64,000 nt of DNA. Source: JAJFFW01 sp038534195 (lineage in GTDB: Bacteria > Pseudomonadota > Alphaproteobacteria > Caulobacterales > Parvularculaceae). Position numbers and translations under genes: made by a program. The notes under the pieces were generated by a model. That model saw only the letters and a list, made by a program, of their open reading frames with translations, did not search any database and was not told the origin of the DNA. Below, piece after piece: positions 52,010 to 60,798 of this stretch (the first letter of the stretch is position 1; each line of letters opens with the position of its first letter). The stretch is from assembly GCA_038534195.1 (NCBI GenBank), contig JBCAXE010000019.1, forward strand, positions 1-64,000, given 5' to 3'.

Positions 52010-53809
52010 ATGAGCGTTTCCGCCGCCGAGCCAAAGACGCATGCTTTATCTAGCGCCGTGAAGACGGGTGCGGAGCTGTTGCTCGACGCCCTTGAGGAGC
52101 AAGGCGTTGAGGTCATCTTCGGCTATCCAGGCGGTGCGGTGTTGCCGATCTACGACGCGCTCTTTGCGCGCGATAAAATCGCGCACATTTTGATGCGACA
52201 TGAACAGGGCGCCGTACACGCCGCTGAAGGCTACGCGCGCTCCACGGGTAAGCCCGGCGTCGTGCTTGTAACGTCCGGTCCCGGCGCTACGAATGCGGTC
52301 ACCGGGCTGGCTGACGCGTTGCTCGATTCAATTCCCATCGTGTGCATAACCGGCCAGGTGGCGCGCCCCCTCATCGGAACCGACGCTTTTCAGGAATGTG
52401 ACACGATCGGGATAACTCGGGCGTGTACGAAGCATAATTATCTCGTGGAATCAGCCGAGCGACTGCCGACGATCGTCCATGAAGCTTTCCATGTGGCCAA
52501 AAACGGGCGGCCGGGTCCTGTGCTTCTCGATATTCCGAAGGACGTCCAATTCGAGGAAGCGCCCTATGTGACCAAGAGCGCGGCGCGCAAACGAAATTGT
52601 ATCGTCGTGCCGGAACCGCGCCCGCGTCACATCGAGCAAGCAGTAGAAATGATGCGCGCGGCGCGCCGCCCGGTATTTTACACTGGCGGCGGCGTTATCA
52701 ACGCCGGGCCGGAAGCGTCCGAAACATTACGCACGTTGGCGCACGAGACAGGGTTTCCGGTCACGTCGACATTGATGGGCCTGGGCGCCTTTCCCGCCTC
52801 CGATCCGCAGTGGCTTGGCATGCTCGGCATGCATGGCAGCTTTGAAGCCAACAATGCGATGCATGATTGCGATCTGATGGTATGCGTCGGCGCACGGTTT
52901 GACGATCGCGTGACCGGCCGTCTCGACGCGTTTTCTCCAGGTTCGCGTAAGATCCATATTGATATCGACCCATCATCGATCAACAAAAATGTGCGCGTCG
53001 ATCTCGCGATCATCAGCGATGCGCAAACGGCGCTTGAGCAGCTGCTCGCCAATTGGCGCGCTGCGGAAAAGAAAACGCCGCTCAGTGCATCGCGCTTGAA
53101 CGAATGGACAGCGCAGATCAACGCGTGGCGTGCGACGCGTTCTTTTGACTATGACAAATCAGGCGCGCTCATAAAGCCGCAATACGCCATCGAACGTCTT
53201 TATGAGCTGACGCGCGACAAGGATGTTTACATCACCACCGAGGTCGGACAGCACCAGATGTGGGCCGCTCAACATTTTCACTTCGACGCGCCAAACCGAT
53301 GGATGACATCCGGCGGGCTCGGGACCATGGGCTATGGGCTGCCTGCTGCGCTTGGCGTTCAGGCGGCGCATCCGAATGCGCTTGTCGTTGATATTGCGGG
53401 CGATGCGTCCGTCCAGATGACGATGCAGGAATTTTCGGCGGCTGTTCAGCACAAATTGCCCATTAAGATTTTTATTCTGAACAACGAATATCTCGGCATG
53501 GTCCGCCAATGGCAGGAACTTTTGCATGGCGGCCGCTATTCGCATTCCTATTCGGACTCATTGCCGGATTTTGTGAAGCTTGCTGAAGCCTATGGCGGCG
53601 CCGGATTCCGTGCGGAAAATGTTGACGAGCTTGATGCGAAAATTGAAGCGATGATCGCTGTCGATAAGCCGGTCTTGTTTGATTGCGTCGTGACAAAGGA
53701 AGAAAACGTGTTTCCGATGATCCCATCCGGCGCGGCGCATAATGACATGATGATGGGCGGCGCGGTGACAGGAGAAGAAATCGGCGAAGAGGGGCGCAAA
53801 CTCGTCTGA
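52010..53809 (+). CDS. ilvB: Acetolactate synthase large subunit
   Basis: It is the ThDP- and FAD-dependent catalytic subunit that joins pyruvate with pyruvate or 2-ketobutyrate. The 599-residue product has FGYPGGAVLPIYDAL, RHEQGAVHAAEGYAR (with the catalytic Glu), TSGPGATNAVTGL and the ThDP/Mg motif GDASVQMTMQEFS with NNEYLGMVRQWQ. Whether to call it ilvB, ilvI or ilvG cannot be decided by sequence alone; with ilvN adjacent the name ilvB is conventional. It overlaps ilvN by one base (TGATG). Confidence 0.96.
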   Translation: MSVSAAEPKTHALSSAVKTGAELLLDALEEQGVEVIFGYPGGAVLPIYDALFARDKIAHILMRHEQGAVHAAEGYARSTGKPGVVLVTSGPGATNAVTGLADALLDSIPIVCITGQVARPLIGTDAFQECDTIGITRACTKHNYLVESAERLPTIVHEAFHVAKNGRPGPVLLDIPKDVQFEEAPYVTKSAARKRNCIVVPEPRPRHIEQAVEMMRAARRPVFYTGGGVINAGPEASETLRTLAHETGFPVTSTLMGLGAFPASDPQWLGMLGMHGSFEANNAMHDCDLMVCVGARFDDRVTGRLDAFSPGSRKIHIDIDPSSINKNVRVDLAIISDAQTALEQLLANWRAAEKKTPLSASRLNEWTAQINAWRATRSFDYDKSGALIKPQYAIERLYELTRDKDVYITTEVGQHQMWAAQHFHFDAPNRWMTSGGLGTMGYGLPAALGVQAAHPNALVVDIAGDASVQMTMQEFSAAVQHKLPIKIFILNNEYLGMVRQWQELLHGGRYSHSYSDSLPDFVKLAEAYGGAGFRAENVDELDAKIEAMIAVDKPVLFDCVVTKEENVFPMIPSGAAHNDMMMGGAVTGEEIGEEGRKLV

Positions 53810-54363
53810 TGTCCAGCACGCCCTCTGCCCCCGCTTCGGTTTATCCTGTATCGCCGACTGATGAAGTGTCGGCCGAACGCATTCTCGCTGTGATCGTCGA
53901 TAACGAGCCGGGCGTCTTGTCTCGCGTGGTCGGCCTTATTTCTGCGCGGGGATATAATATCGAAAGTCTCACCGTCGCTGAAACCGATGTGGAAAAGCAC
54001 CGGTCGCGCATCACCGTCGTCACAAGCGGTACGCCGTCAAAGATTGAGCAAATTAAGGCGCAACTCGGACGCCTGGTGCCCGTCCAACGGGTCATTGACG
54101 TCTCCATGGAATCCGATGCGCTCGAGCGGGAACTGGCGCTCATAAAAGTGTCAGGTCAGGGCGATACGCGTGTTGAGGCGATGCGTCTCGCTGATATTTT
54201 CAGAGCGCGCGCCTTGGATACAACCCATACGTCTTTTGTTTTTGAAGTCACCGGGACGCGGGAAAAGGTCAACGCATTTATTGATCTTATGCGCCCGTTG
54301 GGTCTGGTGGAAGTCTCGCGCACCGGTGTTTTGTCAATTCGCCGCGGCGTTGTGACTGATTAG
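53809..54363 (+). CDS. ilvN: Acetolactate synthase small (regulatory) subunit
   Basis: The 184-residue subunit carries an ACT domain (ILAVIVDNEPGVLSRVVGLIS near residues 25-45, then ARGYNIESLTVAET) and a second C-terminal domain, and confers valine feedback inhibition and full activity on IlvB. The gene starts at the last base of ilvB. A 131-base gap to leuA contains a second leader peptide. The N-terminal 22 residues are longer than in E. coli IlvH and are Ser/Pro-rich. ilvH is an alternative name. Confidence 0.95.
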   Translation: MSSTPSAPASVYPVSPTDEVSAERILAVIVDNEPGVLSRVVGLISARGYNIESLTVAETDVEKHRSRITVVTSGTPSKIEQIKAQLGRLVPVQRVIDVSMESDALERELALIKVSGQGDTRVEAMRLADIFRARALDTTHTSFVFEVTGTREKVNAFIDLMRPLGLVEVSRTGVLSIRRGVVTD

Positions 54364-54372
54364 TGAAATGGA

Positions 54373-54490
54373 AAGGAGAAGCCCCATGCATCCGCAGATG
54401 AAAATGAGCAAGTGTGAAACCGCTCTTCTCCTTCTAGGCGCACTTTATCTTTGCCCCGCAAATCGTGTGAACAAAGGTTGGACGGAGATG
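54373..54490 (+). promoter_or_regulatory. Candidate translational attenuator of leuA
   Basis: AAGGAGAAG (54373-54381), the ribosome site of the leader peptide, pairs perfectly over nine bases with CTTCTCCTT (54425-54433), the Leu-codon run. The same run can pair at eight of ten positions (five in a row, TCTCC with GGAGA) with the leuA ribosome site at 54481-54490. There is no hairpin with a T-run. Ribosome stalling on the Leu codons would free the leuA site. The mechanism is inferred from complementarity alone. Confidence 0.55.
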
Positions 54491-54511
54491 CGCCATGACG
54501 AATGTATCTGA
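54386..54511 (+). CDS. Leucine leader peptide upstream of leuA
   Basis: A 41-residue frame has ribosome site AAAGGAGAAG 4-5 bases upstream of its ATG. It contains four Leu codons in a row (CTT CTC CTT CTA, 54425-54436) and two more shortly after (six Leu in nine codons), then ends 17 bases inside leuA in another frame. The Leu codons share CTCCTTCTAG with those of the ilv leader. Leu-rich short peptides at leuA are the standard mark of leucine-starvation attenuation. Confidence 0.7.
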   Translation: MHPQMKMSKCETALLLLGALYLCPANRVNKGWTEMRHDECI

Positions 54512-56057
54512 CACTAAATCCGATCACGTAAAGATCTTCGATACGACCTTACGCGACGGAGAGCAGGCGCCCGGTTTCTCCATGGCGACCGACGCGAAAC
54601 TCATTGTCGCACGCGCGCTGTCTGACTTGAAGGTGGACATCATTGAAGCGGGATTTGCCGCGGCCTCGCCCGGCGATGCGGCGGCGGTGCGCGCAATCGC
54701 CGACGAGATTGAGGGCCCAACGATTTGTTCTTTGGCGCGATTGAATGAGGGAGATATTACGGCTTCAGCCAACGCAATTTCGCCAGCGGCGTCGAAACGC
54801 ATTCATACCTTTATCGGCACCAGCCCGCTTCATCGCGAGGCGAAACTGAAGCTAACCAAAGAAGAAATTCTTAGGAAAATCAGCGATCTGGTGGCGTTTG
54901 CCAAAAGCGCTTGCGACGACGTCGAGTTTTCGCCTGAGGACGCGATCCGCACCGAACGCGACTTTTTGGCGGAAGCCATTCAGGCGGCGATAGAAGCCGG
55001 AGCGGATACGATAAATATTCCGGATACGGTCGGGTATACGACGCCGGAAGAGATGTACAATCTCTTTGTCTTTCTGCGTGATAACGTGTCGGGCGCCGGT
55101 GACGTAACCTTCAGCGTCCACTGCCACGACGATCTGGGGATGGCGGTCGCGAATTCGCTTTCGGCGGTGCGCGGCGGCGCGCGTCAGATTGAATGCGCCA
55201 TTAACGGGATCGGCGAGCGCGCGGGTAATTGCTCGTTGGAAGAGGCGGTCATGGCGCTCCGAACCCGGAAGGATTATTTTGGGCTTGATACGCAGATCGA
55301 TACGATCAAGCTTTATCCAGCGAGCCTCGCCTTGGCGCGCGTTACGCATAACCCCATTCCGCGCAACAAAGCCATCGTAGGCAAGAATGCGTTTGCGCAT
55401 GAAGCCGGTATTCATCAGCATGGCGTTCTCGCAAACAAACGCACTTATGAGATCATGGATGCGGAAGCGGTTGGAATGCCATCTAATTCGATTGTGCTTG
55501 GCAAGCATTCCGGCAAACACGCTTTGCGGTCGCGGATTGAAGCGCTGGAGCTGAGCGTGACGCCCACGCGCCTTGATGAAATCTTTATCAAGTTCAAGGA
55601 CCTCGCTGACGCGCAGCGCGAGATCACCGACGCCGACGTGGTGCGTTTGGTGACGGGATCGAATGAGCGGCCAGGACGGGCCGGTCCGTGGCGTCTTCGC
55701 ACCGTCGAGCTCCGCGCCGAGTATGATGAAAACACCCAGCCTTATGCACGCATCGCCATGGAGCACGAAAGCGGCGACCGGCGCACCGTGACATGCGAAG
55801 GCGAGGGACCGTTCGACGCCGCCTTTAACGCCGTGTGCGCGATCGCTGGCGTTCAGCAAGGGGAGATTTTAACGCTCGATACGCATCATATCGCAGCCGT
55901 TGACGACGGGATCGTGCGCGCGGAAACACAAGTAGAAATCGGCGGGACGGAATATGTGGGCGCGGTGCGCGGCGCCGATGTGGCTTACGCGGCGGTTGGG
56001 GCATTCGTGGCGGCGGTCAATCAGGCGATCGCGCAACGCGCAGCGAAGGTCGCCTGA
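54495..56057 (+). CDS. leuA: 2-isopropylmalate synthase
   Basis: It condenses acetyl-CoA with 2-ketoisovalerate, the first committed step to leucine. The 520-residue product has the catalytic TIM barrel with DTTLRDGEQAPGFSM at the start, HCHDDLGMAV and NGIGERAGN, with the metal His pair in HEAGIHQHGV, then a C-terminal LeuA dimer regulatory domain (about 400-510) that binds leucine. GGAG lies seven bases before the ATG. It follows a Leu-rich leader peptide and precedes leuC by three bases. Confidence 0.96.
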   Translation: MTNVSDTKSDHVKIFDTTLRDGEQAPGFSMATDAKLIVARALSDLKVDIIEAGFAAASPGDAAAVRAIADEIEGPTICSLARLNEGDITASANAISPAASKRIHTFIGTSPLHREAKLKLTKEEILRKISDLVAFAKSACDDVEFSPEDAIRTERDFLAEAIQAAIEAGADTINIPDTVGYTTPEEMYNLFVFLRDNVSGAGDVTFSVHCHDDLGMAVANSLSAVRGGARQIECAINGIGERAGNCSLEEAVMALRTRKDYFGLDTQIDTIKLYPASLALARVTHNPIPRNKAIVGKNAFAHEAGIHQHGVLANKRTYEIMDAEAVGMPSNSIVLGKHSGKHALRSRIEALELSVTPTRLDEIFIKFKDLADAQREITDADVVRLVTGSNERPGRAGPWRLRTVELRAEYDENTQPYARIAMEHESGDRRTVTCEGEGPFDAAFNAVCAIAGVQQGEILTLDTHHIAAVDDGIVRAETQVEIGGTEYVGAVRGADVAYAAVGAFVAAVNQAIAQRAAKVA

Positions 56058-56060
56058 GGT

Positions 56061-57470
56061 ATGAGCGGCCCTCTTACGCTTTACGACAAGCTCTGGCGCG
56101 ACCATGAAGTTGCGCCAGAGCGGGAAGACAGCCCGGCGATCCTTTTCATCGACCTCCACCTCATTCACGAGGTGACCTCGCCTCAGGCGTTCGCAGTGCT
56201 CGCCGAACGCGGTCTGAAGGTGCGTCGCCCCGATTTAACGAAAGCAACGCTCGACCATTCGACGCCGACATTGCCGGCTGATGAAAACGGCGTCCTGCCG
56301 TTCGCGACGAAAGAAGCCGCACAGCAGGTCTTGACGCTTCAGGAAAATTGCGCGGCGAATGATATTCAACTGTTCGGCATCGGCGATGCGCGGCGCGGCA
56401 TCGTTCATGTGATCGGCCCAGAGCTGGGGCTAACGCAGCCCGGCAAGACAATTGTTTGCGGCGACAGCCACACTTCAACCCATGGCGCTTTTGGGGCCCT
56501 CGCATTTGGGATCGGCACAACCGAAGTGGGACATGTTCTGGCGACGCAGTGCCTTTTACAGCGTAAGGCGAAAACGATGCGTGTGCGGTTTGAGGGCGCG
56601 CTCACACCCGGCGTGACGGCGAAAGATATGGCGCTTGCGATGATCGCTAAGGTCGGCGCCGACGGCGGTCAGGGCTACGCTATGGAATTCGCTGGCCCCG
56701 CTGTGGAAGCTCTGTCCATGGAAGGGCGGATGACCCTATGCAACATGTCCATTGAAGCGGGCGCCCGCGTTGGTCTGGTCGCGCCGGACGACAAGACGGT
56801 CGCCTGGATGGAGGGACGCGCATACGCGCCGAAGGGCGACGCCTGGCGAGCGGCCGTTGATCGGTGGTTATCGCTGACAAGCGATGACGACGCTGTTTTC
56901 GATAAGGAAGTGACCATTGATGCGGCGTCGATTGAGCCAATGATTACCTACGGTGTTTCGCCTGATGCGGCGGCGGCGGCGAACGGGGCTCACCCGGCGC
57001 TGAGCTCAGATAATGCGCGGGAAGCGGCCTATTATATGGGCATGGACCCTGGTGCGACCTTCGACACGGTGAAGGTCGATCGCGTTTTCATCGGGAGTTG
57101 TACGAATTCGCGGTTGTCGGATTTGCAGGCTGCAGCGGACATTTTGCGCGACCGAAAAATCGCGTCGCACGTCACAATGCTCGTGGCGCCGGGCTCGGAG
57201 AAAATTAAACGAGACGCCGAAGAAGCGGGCATTGACAAGGTGTTTCTTGCGGCGGGCGCGGAATGGCGAGAGCCAGGCTGCTCCATGTGTATCGCCATGA
57301 ACGGCGACAAAGGCGCGCCGGGCGAGCTGGTCGTTTCCACATCAAACCGCAATTTCAAGGGGCGACAAGGCAAGGGTGTGCGCACGGTTTTAGCGAGTCC
57401 AGCGACCGCCGCCGCCTCTGCTGTCACGGGCCGAATTTCTGACCCCCGACCGTTCATGGAGCCAGCATAA
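56061..57470 (+). CDS. leuC: 3-isopropylmalate dehydratase large subunit
   Basis: This aconitase-family enzyme of 469 residues isomerises 2- to 3-isopropylmalate with LeuD. The three cluster cysteines lie in FIGSCTNSR and EPGCSMCIAMNGD. GDSHTSTHGAFGALAFGIGT is the substrate-loop region. It starts three bases after leuA and stops two bases before leuD. Nothing is missing. Confidence 0.97.
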   Translation: MSGPLTLYDKLWRDHEVAPEREDSPAILFIDLHLIHEVTSPQAFAVLAERGLKVRRPDLTKATLDHSTPTLPADENGVLPFATKEAAQQVLTLQENCAANDIQLFGIGDARRGIVHVIGPELGLTQPGKTIVCGDSHTSTHGAFGALAFGIGTTEVGHVLATQCLLQRKAKTMRVRFEGALTPGVTAKDMALAMIAKVGADGGQGYAMEFAGPAVEALSMEGRMTLCNMSIEAGARVGLVAPDDKTVAWMEGRAYAPKGDAWRAAVDRWLSLTSDDDAVFDKEVTIDAASIEPMITYGVSPDAAAAANGAHPALSSDNAREAAYYMGMDPGATFDTVKVDRVFIGSCTNSRLSDLQAAADILRDRKIASHVTMLVAPGSEKIKRDAEEAGIDKVFLAAGAEWREPGCSMCIAMNGDKGAPGELVVSTSNRNFKGRQGKGVRTVLASPATAAASAVTGRISDPRPFMEPA

Positions 57471-57472
57471 TT

Positions 57473-58045
57473 ATGGAGCCATTCACAAAACTGATATCGC
57501 GTACGATTGTCTTGCCACAGGATGATATTGACACGGATCAGATCATTCCCGCGCGCTTTCTGACAACGACGTCCCGGGAAGGGCTTGGCAAGGCAGCTTT
57601 TTATGACTGGCGGTACGACGCCGATGGGCGCGTTCTGAATTCCAGCGCGTTGAACGGCGCCAATACCACAACGCATCAAATTCTCGTCGCCGGATCAAAT
57701 TTCGCTTGCGGATCGTCTCGCGAGCATGCGCCCTGGGCGCTTCTGGATTTCGGATTCAAGGCGGTTATTTCATCTGATATCGCCGATATTTTCACGAGCA
57801 ACGCTCTCAAAAACGGATTGTTGCCGGTTGAGGTTGACCATGAGACGCACACACTTCTCCTCAGTGATCCCGGCGTAAAAGTGTGTATTGATCTTGAGGA
57901 TAACAAACTGACCGTCGGCGAAAGAGAAGCGGTGTTCCAGATCGAACCGTTTGCGCGCCGTTGTCTCCTCGACGGTGTGGATCCGCTCGGTCACCTCCTC
58001 AATAACATGGCCGCAATCGAAGCCCATGAGGCGGCGCGGCGATGA
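57473..58045 (+). CDS. leuD: 3-isopropylmalate dehydratase small subunit
   Basis: The 190-residue swivel-domain subunit partners with LeuC. The start LPQDDIDTDQIIPARFL and the substrate-binding NFACGSSREHAPWALLDFG are diagnostic. Its stop overlaps the leuB start by four bases (ATGA), so the two are translationally coupled. Length and motifs are standard. Confidence 0.97.
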   Translation: MEPFTKLISRTIVLPQDDIDTDQIIPARFLTTTSREGLGKAAFYDWRYDADGRVLNSSALNGANTTTHQILVAGSNFACGSSREHAPWALLDFGFKAVISSDIADIFTSNALKNGLLPVEVDHETHTLLLSDPGVKVCIDLEDNKLTVGEREAVFQIEPFARRCLLDGVDPLGHLLNNMAAIEAHEAARR

Positions 58046-59082
58046 AGAAAAAAATTGTCTTACTCCCCGGCGACGGGGTGGGTCCGGAAGTTACGGAAGC
58101 AGCCTTAGGTGTATTGCGTAAAATCACATTGAAATTTGACCTAGAGTTTGGCTTCGAAGAACGTTTATTCGGCGGTGCGGCCATTGACAGCCATGATCAT
58201 CCGCTTCCTGATGAAACGTTGACGGCGTGCCTCTCCGCTGACGCGATTTTTCTGGGCGCGGTCGGTGGTCCGAAATGGGACGCCGCCGCCATAAGACCGG
58301 AACAAGGCTTATTGCAGTTGCGCCAAGAGCTCGGCGTTTTCGCGAATTTGCGCCCGTTAAAGGTGTTACCAGTCTTAGCGTCGCTTTCGCCGCTGAAGGC
58401 CGAGCAGGTTGACGGCGCCGATATCATGATCGTCCGTGAGTTGACCGGCGGCATCTATTTTGGCGAACGGTCCGAGGGCGATGAAAGCGCGAGCGATCTA
58501 TGCGCCTATTCGCGCGCCGAAGTGGAGCGGGTCGCGCGGGTGGCTTTTGAAGCGGCGCGGGGTCGGCGCAAGATTCTGACGTCTGTTGATAAAGCGAATG
58601 TCCTGGCGACGAGCCGCCTCTGGCGCAAGGTCGTGACCGATCTTCATCAGTCGGATTACCCCGACATTGAGCTGCGTCACCAACTTGTGGATTCGATGGC
58701 GATGAAGCTCATCACCGATCCGGCTGATTTTGACGTCGTCCTGACTGAGAATATGTTCGGCGACATTTTGAGTGATGAGGCGTCGGTGATCGCGGGATCG
58801 ATCGGGCTGTCGCCATCTGCATCGCTCAGCGGCGACGGCCCCGGCCTATACGAGCCGATTCACGGGTCTGCGCCGGACATCGCCGGACGCGAGGTCGCCA
58901 ATCCGATTGGGGCAATTCTTTCCGCAGCGATGATGCTGCGCCATAGCCTCAACGCCGAGCCCGCTGCAGACGCGATCGAAACCGCTGTGGAAAAAGCACT
59001 CGCAGCGGGACTGCGCACCGTGGACCTTGGGGGGGCGGCAGGAACCCGTGAGGCCGCCCAGACGATCGCCGAATACCTCTAG
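58042..59082 (+). CDS. leuB: 3-isopropylmalate dehydrogenase
   Basis: This NAD-dependent oxidative decarboxylase of 346 residues produces 2-ketoisocaproate. Motifs are LLPGDGVGPEV, LRQELGVFANLRPLK (substrate loop), RELTGGIYFG with the catalytic Tyr, DKANVLATS with Lys, and GDILSDEASVIAGSIGL with the metal Asp, then EPIHGSAPDIAG. It is the last gene of the cluster and its stop overlaps that of the convergent msrA by four bases (both use the palindrome CTAG). Confidence 0.97.
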   Translation: MKKKIVLLPGDGVGPEVTEAALGVLRKITLKFDLEFGFEERLFGGAAIDSHDHPLPDETLTACLSADAIFLGAVGGPKWDAAAIRPEQGLLQLRQELGVFANLRPLKVLPVLASLSPLKAEQVDGADIMIVRELTGGIYFGERSEGDESASDLCAYSRAEVERVARVAFEAARGRRKILTSVDKANVLATSRLWRKVVTDLHQSDYPDIELRHQLVDSMAMKLITDPADFDVVLTENMFGDILSDEASVIAGSIGLSPSASLSGDGPGLYEPIHGSAPDIAGREVANPIGAILSAAMMLRHSLNAEPAADAIETAVEKALAAGLRTVDLGGAAGTREAAQTIAEYL

Positions 59083-59582
59083 CTGAGTTTCCAGTCCGGC
59101 CTGATGAAATGGCAGGTATACCCCTCCGGGTACGTCTCAAGATAATCCTGATGATTATCCTCAGCGTCATAAAACTCGCCGGCGGGCTCAACCTTCGTCA
59201 TGATTTCAGACGGCCAGATATCGCTTTGCTCAAGCTCTGAAATCAGATCGCGCGCCGTAATCTGTTGCTCTTTTGAAAGCGTGAAAATCGCAGACCGGTA
59301 TTGCGTGCCGACATCATTGCCCTGACGGTTCAACGTCGTCGGATCGTGGATCTGGAAGAAGAATTCGAGCAGTTTGCGATAGCTGATAATTTCCGGGTCG
59401 AAGTCGATCTTGATTGATTCCGCGTGACCGGTTTTCCCCGTAGAGACATCGCGATACCCGGGATTTTTAAGATCGCCGCCGGAATAGCCAACCCGCGTAT
59501 GCGTCACGCCCGGCAGCTTGCGGATCAGGTCCTGCATGCCCCAGAAACATCCGCCCGCGAGGATTGCTGTCTCGTTTGTCAT
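59079..59582 (-). CDS. msrA: Peptide-methionine (S)-S-oxide reductase
   Basis: It repairs oxidised methionine in proteins with electrons from thioredoxin. The 167-residue product begins TNETAILAGGCFWGMQ with the catalytic Cys in GCFWG, then VGYSGG, GHAESIKIDFDP and the FYDAEDNHQDYL stretch. The ATG at 59582 is chosen over an in-frame codon 48 bases upstream that would extend into trxB. It is immediately downstream of trxB on the same strand, which supplies its reductant pathway, so co-expression makes sense. Confidence 0.95.
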   Translation of the reverse strand: MTNETAILAGGCFWGMQDLIRKLPGVTHTRVGYSGGDLKNPGYRDVSTGKTGHAESIKIDFDPEIISYRKLLEFFFQIHDPTTLNRQGNDVGTQYRSAIFTLSKEQQITARDLISELEQSDIWPSEIMTKVEPAGEFYDAEDNHQDYLETYPEGYTCHFIRPDWKLS

Positions 59583-59595
59583 TACAAATTCGTCC

Positions 59596-60546
59596 CTAGT
59601 AACCGCTTTGAACCGCTTCGCGCTCCGCAAGGAATTTCTCCGCTTCCAGCGCCGCCATGCATCCCATGCCCGCTGCGGTCACAGCTTGACGGTAAATGTC
59701 GTCGGTAACGTCGCCGGCGGCGTAAACGCCATCAATTTCGGTGGCAGTGGAGTCGGGCGACGTGATCAGATAGCCGCCCTGTTTCATTTCAAGCTTATCC
59801 ACAAAAAGTTCCGTCGATGGTTTGTGACCGATAGCGATGAACACGCCGTCGACGTCGATCTCTTGCGTCTCGCCGGTCTTCGTGTGCTTCAATCGCGCGC
59901 CGGTGACGCCCAACGGGTCTTCGGTCCCCAGAATTTCATCAAGTTGATGGTCCCAGATGACCTCGATGTTCTCTTTGGCGAAGACGCGGTCCTGAAGGAT
60001 TTTCTCCGCGCGTAATTCGTCCCGCCGGTGAATGAGTTTCACGGATTTGGCGAGACCCGACAGGTAAAGCGCCTCCTCAACAGCCGTATTGCCGCCGCCG
60101 ACAACCGCCACATCTTTGCCGCGGTAGAAAAAGCCGTCACACGTCGCGCAGGCGGAGACGCCAAAACCCTGGAATTTTTCTTCCGACGGCAGCCCCAGCC
60201 ACTTCGCTTGCGCCCCGGTTGAGATGATAAGTACATCGGTCTCGTAGACCTCGCCGCTGTCGCCCTTCAACGTGAAGGGGCGCTTTGACAAGTCTGCGTC
60301 CACAATCAGATCTGCAATAAATTCCGTACCCACATGTTCGGCTTGCTTTTGCATTTCCTCCATCAGCCACGGGCCCTGGATGACGTCAGCGAACCCCGGA
60401 TAATTTTCCACATCCGTGGTGATCGTCATTTGCCCGCCCGGTTGAAGGCCATGGACAAGAACCGGCTTCAGCCCGGCGCGCGCCGTGTAGATGGCGGCCG
60501 TCAGGCCGGCGGGGCCGGAGCCCAGAATAAGCACACGAGTTTTCAT
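59596..60546 (-). CDS. trxB: Thioredoxin reductase
   Basis: This FAD/NADPH flavoprotein of about 316 residues reduces thioredoxin. Key motifs are LILGSGPAGLTAAIY (FAD), the redox CATC in GVSACATCDGFFYRG, VVGGGNTAVEEAL (NADPH) and the C-terminal GVYAAGDVTDDIYRQAVTAAG. The ATG at 60546 has AAAGGGCG upstream; an in-frame codon 66 bases earlier is less likely. It is followed 13 bases later by msrA. Confidence 0.96.
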   Translation of the reverse strand: MKTRVLILGSGPAGLTAAIYTARAGLKPVLVHGLQPGGQMTITTDVENYPGFADVIQGPWLMEEMQKQAEHVGTEFIADLIVDADLSKRPFTLKGDSGEVYETDVLIISTGAQAKWLGLPSEEKFQGFGVSACATCDGFFYRGKDVAVVGGGNTAVEEALYLSGLAKSVKLIHRRDELRAEKILQDRVFAKENIEVIWDHQLDEILGTEDPLGVTGARLKHTKTGETQEIDVDGVFIAIGHKPSTELFVDKLEMKQGGYLITSPDSTATEIDGVYAAGDVTDDIYRQAVTAAGMGCMAALEAEKFLAEREAVQSGY

Positions 60547-60798
60547 GAAATGCGCCCTTTTCGTCACTCTGTTTCGAGCACAGCATTTGGGCGGCTGCGG
60601 CCATGAATGCAAGCGCCCAGCGCTGTAATCGCGCAGGCGTTACCCATTGTCGGCGGCGACCGGCGCGCTTGAGGGTGGCCGCCAGGACTAGTAACATGTG
60701 AAACTATCGGGCTGCTTGACCTACAGGGGCAGGCGGCGTCACTAATCGGTTGTTCGCAGCCATTTTCCACAGCACTGCGCAAAACGGGAGAGACTTGG

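Noticed and set aside
54852..55859. 335-codon open frame on the minus strand
   Set aside because: Antisense to leuA; the sequence is Arg/His-rich and has no family resemblance.
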